A stretch of DNA of 64,000 bases from Gautieria morchelliformis (taxonomy: Eukaryota; Basidiomycota; Agaricomycetes; Gomphales; Gomphaceae): positions 272,525-336,524 of the forward strand of contig WHVA01000057.1 of NCBI GenBank assembly GCA_015179125.1. Direction: 5' to 3'. The notes below the pieces were generated by a model that searched no databases, was not told the DNA's origin, and was given only the letters and a program-made list of their open reading frames with translations. Of the stretch, positions 55,390 to 64,000 are shown piece by piece (position 1 is the stretch's first letter; every line of letters starts with the position of its first letter). Position numbers and translations under genes: made by a program.

Positions 55390-56010
55390 CACCGTTATCA
55401 GCTGCCCCAAATAGCCTTTGGAACGGGTTCGGCAATGAAAGGAAAGGTACTGCATCTGTTCTAGCTTGTAGTTTCGAAAGTGTTTTAAAAAGAGGTTTTA
55501 TAGGATGCTACAGATTTTGTAGAACAAGCCTTAGACAACGGCTTTTGGTATATAGATACGGCATCGAGTGAGGCCCCTGATACGTTTACCGTGAAAGTGA
55601 CTGCTTAAGCCTCGCCATGACAGTTTACGGCAATGAGGAGAGCGTCGGTGTAGCCATTCGTGAAAGCGGGCTGACGCGAAGGGAGCTCTACATTACTACA
55701 AAATACGATGGTGGTAACGTTCGAGAGGAGATGGAGAAAAGTCTCAAGAAGGTATACATATCCCTATCGATGGCACCTTTGTCCAATGCGCTCATGATTC
55801 TCGAAAGCTTGGTGTCAGCTATGTCGACTTATTTGATTCACTTCCCAGGGTTGGTCAAGGACAACATGGCTGAAGCTTGGGCCGAGTTCGAGAAAATCAA
55901 ATCAGACGGACTCGCGAAGTGAGTACGTTGGTTCAATTTACCATAACAGGTATTCTTATTACCAGAATATCAGGAGCATTGGTGTTGCAACTTCGCCATA
56001 GCGTCTCTGG
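55390..56010 (+). pseudogene. Aldo/keto reductase, N-terminal half
   Basis: Exons read YQLPQIAFGTGSAMKGK (near 55400), DATDFVEQALDNGFWYIDTA (55508-55568), then YGNEESVGVAIRESGLTRRE (55625), LYITTKYDGGNVREEMEKSL, LGVSYVD and YLIHFPGLVKDNMAEAWAEF, and finally KSDGLAK and a shifted SIGV. Introns lie at about 55447-55503, 55570-55624 and 55751-55809. Catalytic tetrad residues Asp and Tyr (YIDTA...YGNE), Lys (ITTK) and His (LIHF) are all readable. Breaks are a two-base loss before YLIHFPG (near 55830) and a degraded SIGVSNF (near 55985). Nothing after SIGV.NF is present; the missing half matches the piece at 17452-18190. Confidence 0.85.
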
Positions 56011-56389
56011 TGTGTACCGGAGAGCGAGAGAAATACAAGGCAATGGAGCTTATCGGCAGTAGATTGAGTGGCCATGGGGCTTGGTAACTAGGCAAGTCGT
56101 GGATGGTACGAGGGCACTTGAGTTTAACGCACGATGAATACCGACGGGCCATATAGCTGGTGACCCCTTCTTGGTCGATACATATGGTCAACTGGAATTG
56201 TTGCTCTAACCCAAGCGTCGAAGTAAGTGCCACGGATTCAAACTCCGTGCACACTTAAAACTTCACGCAACAAGAGCTCAGAGAGCCATGGCAAGTCTCA
56301 TATCCACACTGTTTCTCAATCATATCTCATGGATGCTATCTCTAACAGCGCCCCATTCTTCTGCAAGGTGAGTGCGTACATAGGGAAAT

Positions 56390-57010
56390 CGATCACAATT
56401 GCTCACGCGGGGCCAGGACATGAGCGTTCGCTCACTCAAATCAGATACAACGCAGAAGGCGACTTATTGTTCAGCGTTTCAAAAGATCAGTTGATCAATG
56501 TGTGGTACAGTCACAATGGAGAGCGGTTGGGCACATATGATGGCCACAACGGCACGGTGTGGACTGTAGATGTGGACTGTATGTACTTTTTATCGGGAAT
56601 GGCCACGCTTCATTCTCAAACACACCGCGGAGACCCGGTTCTTGTATCGGGCTCCGCGGACAACTGCATGAACGACGGGGAAGTGTCTGTATACGTGGGA
56701 GTTCCCAACAGCTGTGAAGCGGGTGGCATTCAGTGAGGACGACTCACAGGTTGTGTGTGACGAGCAATGTATGGGGCACCAATGTGCCATCCGCATATTC
56801 CGCGTTAACCGCGAGGAGGATGGGCGAGATCGTAAGTGCTGTTCTCCTCACCCAAAATGGCTTACTTCAACATCAAATCCCCAGAGTCGCAGGACGCTAT
56901 TCACATTCAATCCCATCGGCTCCACTTCCGCCGCATTCCGCGTTCTGAGAGATGGGCCCTCAAGCTTGCCCGAGACGAAGTGGACGGCAAAATGTATAAA
57001 GTTGCCATGC
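56390..57010 (+). pseudogene. eIF3 subunit i (WD40) fragment
   Basis: Reads [54 protein letters not shown], an intron-like gap, [12 protein letters not shown], then after a small deletion [20 protein letters not shown] and EDDSQVVC...MGHQCAIRIF, and FNPIGS. This is the start of eukaryotic initiation factor 3 subunit i (TIF34/TRIP-1), a seven-bladed WD40 protein of the translation machinery. Only about the first three blades are present. The start codon region is degraded and the loss after NCM shifts the frame, so an intact copy must exist elsewhere. Confidence 0.88.
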
Positions 57011-58133
57011 AATTAATGTGGTATGAGCCGCTCCTCTGCGGTTGTGTTGTCGTGTCTAACGTGGTGTACAGGTATCCGGTTCGTAGCGTCTATTGTTTCA
57101 ACGCAGGACAAATATGAACTGCCTATATTTGCAGCTGATAAACACCACACTCATCATACCCATTGCTGTAGCACGCTTTGTTGACTTCTCTGGGAACTTC
57201 GTCCCTTTCGGCTGACTATTGCCGTCGATTTACAACAATCTTAATGGTGAGCCTTGGAAATTTAACCAGGCACGCCCAGCTTTACAAGATATTTAGGGTT
57301 TTTCAATGTCCTTTGTTCGTCGCAACATACCTCACATTCCCTTATCATCTATGCCTTCCCTCTCTGCACCGCGTAAATCGCTCCATGTCACCAACTATGG
57401 GATCACACCTTTCGTCTTAGCTGCTGGAGACGAGAGCAAAGTCGTCCCCCCACAAACAGGCCCGCGGGACCAGGACCCAGACGGGGGGAAAGGACTGAAC
57501 GTAGGGCGAGTGTGTCTACGCTGGATAGTTTCGAGTCGGCAGATTCCACCGCCCCTTTGACAGCGCATCAGAAACCCTAACACACTCAGTAGAAATCATC
57601 ACCAATATGTTCAGTTCTCCCGGGCTTAGGAGTAATATGTCATATGCTGATCCATTACAGTCTAATCGCCGCGGTTCCGATATCACCTCGCTGTGAGATT
57701 GCAATCAGTCTGGATTTATCGATGTCTCGGCGAACGTGAACAATATATTATCATCTTTTTGGGGGGCATGCGCAGTTGTTGTCGGGAGGTTCTACATGTG
57801 TAGTGAAGATTTGCCCAAATCTGTGCCGGCCCGGGTGAATCTGGCATAACATTTTGGGAACACAGACTAACTAGGATATCTTATATGTGTTTCTCGGCAA
57901 TAAATGGGCATCTGCTCGGGACCTAAGTTGAGTCTCTGACAGTGTAGATCCTTGCATCAGTGTGCCTTAGTTGTTTGGGCCATACACACACCTTAGCTGG
58001 ATATTTGTAGCACCCCGACTCGCAATGGACGCTACAAGAGGGTTGATTAAGAGTCCCACTCCCCCAACCTATAAAGGTTGGGCCTTGCAAGACGGTAGGT
58101 AGCTAAACAATCGACCTCATAGCTCGCTCGGTC
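57011..58133. other. No recognisable gene
   Basis: A plus-strand frame at 57306-57560 (starting MSFVRRNIPHIPLSSMPSLS) has no known motif. The last 100 bases are probably the promoter of the next frame. Confidence 0.4.
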
Positions 58134-58765
58134 ATGCCGTGGCCACCTCACATTGTCGCCAAGTCCGCTCTTCTTCTCGGCACAGAGACAATCGAGAATA
58201 AATTCTACGGACTATATAATGCTACTCTTTGTGAATCGTTCCCTTCCACTCAATTCACTATCACTCCGCAGTACATCACTGGAGAGACGCCAGAACATAC
58301 TGCCGGCGTCATTGATTTCGCGATCACTTACGTCATTGAGCTGGCGGGTCTCGACAGCCCGGTTTTCTTCATCGAAATCAAGCCGCCCACTCACATTTCC
58401 ACCATATCTGACCGTAAAGAGGAAAACCAAGTTCGAAGCCTTTTCGATTTCGTTTTGTTCAGCTGGCCCATCTGGTCAAAATACCAAGGATATATGGAGT
58501 CAGCGCTATGGGGAAACAGCTATCCTACTATGCGTATGAAAAGGCCAGCAATACGGTCGACCCTGTTGCATTGCCGGACTCCACCCCCTTCGTCATAGAC
58601 ACAGCCCCTATTGAGAGGTGGGGTACGAACATCATGCAGGACGAGGGTCGCGATAAGTTCCTGGCGGTAGTAGAAGAAATCAAGCAGATGGTCAAGGACT
58701 TTGGTACGGGTCATTTATTATGTTGTTCATCCTTCCCTTACCTTGTTCTAGTTTTGTCCCTGTGA
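58134..58765 (+). pseudogene. Nuclease-like hypothetical protein, diverged copy 3
   Basis: Starts MPWPPHIVAKSALLLGTETI and keeps NKFYGLYNAT, LDSPVFFIEIKPP (near 58370), NQVRS and, after a frameshift near 58435, MGKQLSYYAYEKASNTVDPV, PIERWGTNIMQDEG and VVEEIKQMVKDFG. It is well diverged from copies 1 and 2, including many silent changes, so it is an older paralog. The 3' flank is also related (TTTTGTCCCTGTGAGCTAGT). The EIK core suggests a PD-(D/E)XK-like fold, as inferred for copy 1. Confidence 0.72.
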
Positions 58766-58829
58766 GCTAGTATGTGGCATATTTTGTAGACCACCTTCGA
58801 CAGTGCGCGTGTATTCCCCTGCATGTCGA

Positions 58830-59153
58830 AGCATTTTTGTCCTCAGTCACGCCTGGAGCATTTTTTGTTGATTTTACGCGTGACCCTGGATTCTTCCCTG
58901 ACCCTGATGAATTTCGCCGGGAACGATTCATGGAGGACGAGGTGCTGGATGTGCCAGCAGCGGGCCCGCTGCAACTCGTGTTTGGTTTTGGAAGGAGGTA
59001 CGTATATTCTACATGTATATTCTACACGACCTCCGTCTCGTTGACGCACCCCCCTAGGCTAGTCCCGACCAGCACGTCGCAGAACGGGGACTGTTCCTTA
59101 CGATTGCCATGACGCCTTCGACATTTACGATTGAGAAGGCTCGAGATTCATAG
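58830..59153 (+). pseudogene. Cytochrome P450 C-terminal fragment
   Basis: Reads TRDPGFFPDPDEFRRERFME, then LVFGFGRR, a 59-bp intron (58998-59056), and after a frame change SPDQHVAERGLFLTIAMTPS to a stop at 59153. These are the PERF-like motif and heme-binding loop of a fungal P450. In the loop the codon that should give the heme-ligand cysteine is short by one base (CTAGTCCC where CTATGTCCC is expected), which shifts the frame and removes the cysteine. Everything upstream of the last 90 residues is absent. Confidence 0.82.
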
Positions 59154-59815
59154 TCGGGGGGATACTTAGAGCCATCAGCGCAGGCTGAGTGGCTTCCCGG
59201 TGCTATCAAGTGCGCCCTTGTTCGCCCCCACTCATTTTGGTATCGGGTTCACTTCCATTCACGACACTTCAGTTACCCAAAGCCCTTCATGTGCACAATT
59301 AAGTCCAGGTCTGCGCGAGCCGTCGGCCTAATTACGCAGAGCGTCGAAGCAGCCCGGGCGTAGTATGACTCTTGTGTGTGGCCATTGTAGTGTACTTATC
59401 TTCCTGAAACAATTATAGGCAGTCCATTGGCAACGTTTGGTGTTTTGTCTTAGAAAGTTGGAAGAGTGGGCGGGACGAGGTCAGAGGAGCCACCGGGATT
59501 ACATCAACTCTAATCCAAAGCTGTGAACTTCATACTCCTAGGCCAGGCGCTGTCAAGACAGCGCGATACGAATATACGTACCATTGCCGCTTTGGTATTT
59601 GACGCGCGGTGCAGCGCCGTGTTATACTGGAGTAGCCTTTTTTTTGGGTATCCAATTTTACGTCTATTGGGGCACGGCCCTATGAAGACGATCAATACAG
59701 GTGCCCCAGTCTATATTACTTTGTCCGTCCTATATTTCTCTATCTCTGCTCGAGCGATCTCAATTAACTACACACTTTCTCTGAGTGTCCACCGATTTCC
59801 ACCCGGGCAGCTCTC
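59154..59815. other. No recognisable gene
   Basis: Intergenic between the P450 tail and the 3' end of the HAD/terpene-cyclase-like pseudogene. No motif seen. Confidence 0.4.
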
Positions 59816-61440
59816 CTACGTTGTTGCCTCGACTGAGCCCATTGTAGCAAGGTTAATAAAGGTCCGTATGGCCTTGAGAGCATCGTCAGACCTTTGTTAC
59901 CGAGCAAGACTCCTGTCAATCCATATCTGTAAAGCCAACCCGTCGGCCACGACCCGCCCTTTTCTTGAAGAGTGCGGAGCCTTTGATAATACTGTCCTTA
60001 ATTCCCACTGTTGCTGCCGCAGGGATGCGCATCGCCTTCCGTACCGATGCGCTCGTTCAGCCGCTCGGTCCTCCTCCTTACATGAACGGACACAACCATG
60101 AGGCGGGAAAGGAAAACAAAAAGGCCTCCGGTGGAGCGTAATACAGCGTACCATGCATGTAGACTCTATTTTGGAAAATGTCACAGCACCAATCAAGCAT
60201 AGTGAGATAGGTCTTGCCCTCGGTTGTGAGCGTACAATACAGTTAGTGCGTTGACACAAACAACTGGGTCTAATAACTTGGGGACATGAGGGATAGATGC
60301 AGTGTTCTCAGAAGAAAGCCCCTTCTCGGCTGATCGACTGCGACCTGTTCTGAAAGCCCAAAACACATCGGAATTGCATAGGCCCAATATTTCATCCATC
60401 ACGCCATCTTGAGACTGAGGTCTATTTCTTTAAGAACAGTAAGCAATAGTAGTTGTGTCCACGTCGTTTCTGTAGGAGTCATCCGGCAGTGAATAAGGCC
60501 CAGATGCATACGGATAATCCACTGTGATGAATCGCCCCTTTGTCTGCATATTGAAATAGGAATCAACCGCTGTATAGTCAAAATGTTACTTAAGGTGCAC
60601 ACTTGAAAAAGTTGAACTGGCGCTTGGTTGCACGAAATCGACCAGCCGCCTGGTTCAGAGGGGAACAACAAGCAAAACAAAACCAGTGAGTGGTGAGCGG
60701 CAGGAAGGAAAGACAGGCACGCTGACGACATACCGGTCTCCAGTGGCTTCCAGGATTAAAAGCTGTGCAATGTTGTCTTCGATGGGCTCATTTTCGGAGG
60801 TGTAAGTGATCAAACACATTTGGTTCTCACTGAGATACTCCCTTGCCATAACGACGGGATCTCCACAGATCTAATAGTTGTTGTGAGAGCTTTGTACAAT
60901 CCCTAGGGAGCTTGCATTTTCCACTTTGTCATCAATGAAGATAGTCCCGCGGATCCATTTCTGTGTGTGTGACAAAACGTGGCGGTAGAAACCGAGGTGG
61001 AGCTTTCGCTCCCCAGCCGCTGCAGATGTAAACACGCCGTCGAAGGGGTTCCAGGTGGACGCGGCGACTTTGGTTTTCGGGACTTGGTGGTCAGGAGAGG
61101 AGATGTTGGACAGTGCATACACACAGTAGTGTTCGCGAGTTTTAATGTCTCGAAGGAGACTAAACATGCCATGATCGTAAGACAGGGAGTCGCGAGCAGC
61201 TTGAAATGCAGTTGTCGTGACTTGTGTCTCCAATGATAGCAGAACACTGGGCATAGCATTCCTCCTGGGACATGTTTCCCTTCTCATATTCAAACCAGAC
61301 TGGTGAGCGAAGTAACCTCCTAAGATCTTGAGACGTTACGGCTGGATTCGAGGCTGGAGACCACGTGAATAATACGTCACCAATGTCGAAAACTATGTTC
61401 TCGACAGATGGAGGATTGTGTGAGACCTGAAATTAAGGGG
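59816..61440 (-). pseudogene. HAD-domain terpene-cyclase-like gene, fuller copy 2
   Basis: After a CAG acceptor near 61430, the order is SVENIVFDIGDVLFTW, CYAQCSAI, a frameshift near 61250, LETQVTTTAFQAARDSL, YALSNISSPDHQVPKTKV, FDGVFTSAAAGERKLHLGF, IFIDDKVEN (near 60925), MCLITYTSENEPIEDN, NDVDTTTIAY (near 60445), VMDEILGLCNSD, LLDPVVCVNALTVLYAHNRG, MLDWCCDIFQNRVYMHGT, LQEKGGSWPTGWLYRYGLTG and a stop at 59816. The HAD motifs plus DxDTT and the GWP..W.YRYG tail point to the HAD-like sesquiterpene cyclases (drimane-synthase type) of fungi. Frameshifts near 61250, 60440 and in the tail make it inactive. Product assignment is by motif only. Confidence 0.65.
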
Positions 61441-61518
61441 AAGCTACAGCCGAAGCAACACATGAAAAACTCATACCTTGATGTCGTTGAGGTATGACAT
61501 CCTGCAACAACGAGACAG

Positions 61519-61526
61519 GTGGTGTG
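61519..61526. other. Empty site of the hAT MITE
   Basis: A single GTGGTGTG, where copy 1 has two around the element. Confidence 0.9.
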
Positions 61527-61859
61527 AGGGATTCGGTGAGACAGATATAGATAGGTTGAAGGGTGTGGCGCCCTGTCCAACAAAACTGTTGAAGACTAGA
61601 TAGTCACAATAGACTTTGCATACCTTCCATGTTCCACCACGAGGAAATAACGCCGGACATACACAGTACGTGAAGTTCACAGAACCTCCGGAGAACTGTG
61701 CCTCACCCGTGAAGGACACGGTCTCAGACTACCCATGTGGAACTGTCAACGAGAACGCACTTGAGAAGGACGAAACTCAATGCACCTATAGATTCAACAG
61801 GCCCGAGTGCAAGGCCATCGGTATGCGACACTGAGCACGCGACCCGATTTACATTCACG

Positions 61860-62040
61860 TACAGCACCTCAGCCAACATACGGAGCATTGGCAATCAAGC
61901 ACGCCAGGTACCCGAAAGGATCAATTATGTGACCGGACTTAAGCTCCAAGAATCAAACACCATCGCGTTATCCACCACGGAGGCCGAATGCATGTCATGC
62001 AGGGATACGAGTGGAACTTACAGTAACAGACGTGCGACGA
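61860..62040 (+). pseudogene. copia RNase H remnant, second copy
   Basis: Reads KLQESNTIALSTTEAECMSC in one frame. It is the same remnant as at 13430-13610. Confidence 0.6.
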
Positions 62041-62070
62041 GGTGAAAAGGCATTTCGGGTCAAAATACAA

Positions 62071-62235
62071 GTCCGGATAAAATTTGGGGTAATGTTGAGT
62101 AGGTTCCCGGATAAAATATTGGGCGTAATGTCCTGAGTAAGTTCCTGGATAAAATTTGGGTAATGTTTGAGTAGGTCCCGGATAAAATTTGGGTAATGTC
62201 TGAGTAGGTTCCCGGATAAAATTGAGGGTAATGGC
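62071..62235. repeat. Minisatellite, about five units of 33-40 bp
   Basis: Units of the form GTAGGTTCCCGGATAAAATT plus TGGGTAATGTCTGA. Copy 1 has only two units. Confidence 0.85.
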
Positions 62236-62294
62236 TAGGACCAAATTACATCAGTGTTATCATTGTTTGGTCATACACCGTAGCTTGCTCCACC

Positions 62295-62916
62295 ATGCCT
62301 TGGCCAGCTCACATTGTCACAAAAGTCCTCTCTTCTGCTGGAGACAGAGACGATCCAGAATAAGTTCTTTGGGCTCTATAATAGTATTCTCAATGAATGC
62401 TTCCCTTCCCCCCATTTCATGGTCACACCCCAGTACACCACTGCAGAGGCTCAAACAGGTGGTACTGGCGCCATCGATTTCGCGATCACTTATGTCATTG
62501 AGCTGTTGGGTGTCGACAGCCCCATTTTCTTCATCGAAATCAAGCCTCCCACATACCTTCCTTCCATAGCCGCACGTCAATATGCTGAAAACCAAGTTCG
62601 AACCCGGTTCAAGCAACTTGCCCATCTTGTTGCAATACCAAAGTTGTATGGAGTCAGCGCTATAGGAAGACAACTCTCCTACTACACATATGAAAGAGCC
62701 AGTGGTACTGTTGAACCCATTGCCTTGGCAGACTCCATCTCCAGTGTCGTGGACACTGCCCCTATTGGGAGGTGGAACACGAATATCATGCAGGAGGAGG
62801 GTCATGCCAAGTTCTTGGCAGTAGTAGAGGAAATTAAGCAAATGGTTGCGAGCTTTGGTATGGATCTATGTATTCTGTTGTTCAATCTTCCCTTACATCA
62901 TTCTAGAGTGTTGTGA
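62295..62916 (+). pseudogene. Nuclease-like hypothetical protein, copy 2
   Basis: The ATG at 62295 matches copy 1 (MPWPAHIVTK), but an extra A near 62322 shifts the frame after ten codons. The rest is open to the stop at 62914-62916 and contains the whole core (FFIEIKPP near 62530) and the C-terminus VVEEIKQMVASFGMDLCILL that copy 1 lost to the solo LTR. So the two copies are broken in different places. A TTG at 62314 could in principle restart the frame. Confidence 0.72.
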
Positions 62917-64000
62917 TGTATTTTGTCCCTGTGAGCTAGTCTGTGGCATCACCATTGGTCAGTATCATTGATGGTGAGGAGAGATATACTTCACAGAAGT
63001 GGGGGATCAACCAGTGTATTACTCAGTCTAGCTTCCTTCCATTTCATGTAAAATAATCTTGATTTTCTGTGCTGTTTCAGTGAGGCTACTATGGACGTTC
63101 CTCTCCCTTTGGTTTGAAGTTTTACTTGCAAACATCATGGAGTTTCCATTCCCAGTTACCTCTCACACTTAAATGACTTGTGTGTGTACATATTAAGTGC
63201 ACATTGCAGATAAGTCCGAGTCCGAAAATAATGTATTTCCAATTGTGTCTATAAATGTTCACTGGAGATGCCGGCTTTATTGGGATCCCCACTCCAACTG
63301 CAAGGAGGGGAGGGTTCTGCCGACATAACCTCAAAGGATACCGACCTTTTCTGCAAGATTATGTTGTATAAAACACTTCACCACTTTTTTTATATCCCTG
63401 CATTATCAGTTACTATTCCAGTCCTATTTCACTTGGTTGACTGCCATCATTATCTTGGCCTCTTGTAATATTAGCTTTGTCCTTATTCTCATTGCTTTGT
63501 CCAGGTGATATTGTATTAGTACCTTTCTGTGGTTCCATCATTATCTTGGTTCAGCTTCACTTTTACACCCGCACTGTTATTTTTGTGGCTGCGCTCCTTT
63601 TATACGACTTATATTCATCCCATTCACCTGTGTACATCAGTCATTTGGTGTTCTTCTCCTAGTCTGTAGGTAAGTCTTTCCTGTTGTCCATTTACTTCTT
63701 CGCTGATTTTCTGCAATGTTGTCTTTTTTTGAGATGCTGTTTCCATGTTATATCTGTGTTAGACTATGTCCACCATGTCCCATCTAAGCACTGTCCATCT
63801 TCTACTTCTCATGCCACACCTCAGTCAAGTGTACTTCCATATTAGTGTTCTCCTCCCTACGATAACCTGGAGACAGTTCTTCTGCAACGCACCTGCATGT
63901 TTTTGTTATCTTTGTGTTCAAGACTGCACATATCTGATATCTCTAACTCCTACTGACCGCCATGTCAAGCAAGGTTTAGTTGATTGTATATTGTGTACAG
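62917..64000. other. AT-rich duplicated stretch, no gene
   Basis: Counterpart of 15386-16476, with no protein motif. Confidence 0.5.

Larger units (their letters stand above)
60414..64000. repeat. Segmental duplication, copy 2 (runs off the window)
   Basis: Matches 11410-16476 in the same orientation with few substitutions and lacks the MITE and solo LTR of copy 1. The match is still ongoing at base 64000. Confidence 0.93.

Noticed and set aside
59523..60101. A 192-codon plus-strand frame
   Set aside because: It lies antisense to the tail of the HAD/terpene-cyclase-like pseudogene, whose motifs are read on the minus strand.

Overview
The window looks like a gene-poor, transposon-rich chromosomal region of a wood-decaying agaricomycete (basidiomycete), most likely a polypore-type white-rot fungus. 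The evidence is short (about 50 bp) GT-AG introns, a secreted class II lignin-modifying peroxidase with a complete manganese site, HAD-type terpene-cyclase-like genes, and chromovirus, copia and Helitron families of fungal type. This placement is inferred from gene content only.

Layout. 1-7.9 kb: a copia reverse-transcriptase remnant split by Helitron-1 (1148-7898), whose 1607-residue Rep/helicase frame is uninterrupted and is preceded by a 295-bp tandem array. 9.03-10.50 kb: a seven-exon manganese peroxidase gene, the only clearly intact host gene I can support. 11.41-16.48 kb and 60.41-64.0 kb: two copies of one segmental duplication carrying a HAD/terpene-cyclase-like gene and a nuclease-like hypothetical gene. 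Copy 1 has since received a hAT-type MITE and a 1-kb solo LTR, and copy 2 preserves both empty sites. 17.4-24.8 kb: broken pieces, namely the C-terminal half of an aldo/keto reductase, an APH-like kinase fragment, an inverted gypsy-like structure, a TPR fragment and a decayed copia element.

25.67-49.39 kb is one nested insertion three levels deep. A copia element (281-bp LTRs, target duplication CGAAC) was invaded by Helitron-2 (29997-48578). Helitron-2 carries pieces of a methylcrotonyl-CoA carboxylase gene, a possible forkhead-gene piece and an OB-fold-like gene, and was itself invaded by a chromodomain Ty3/gypsy element (36219-42799, target duplication ATTTT). Removing each layer on paper restores the target below it; across Helitron-2 the copia reading frame rejoins exactly. 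The gypsy primer-binding region suggests self-priming.

49.4-61.4 kb is a graveyard of host-gene fragments: an APH-like kinase pseudogene, a C2H2-like ORF, the N-terminal half of an aldo/keto reductase that ends where the 18-kb half begins, an eIF3i pseudogene, a nuclease-like paralog, a P450 tail whose heme-cysteine codon appears lost, and the fuller HAD/terpene-cyclase pseudogene. Most genes here do not work together; the region behaves as a sink for transposons and duplicated pieces around one secreted ligninolytic enzyme. All family calls come from reading motifs, not from database searches.
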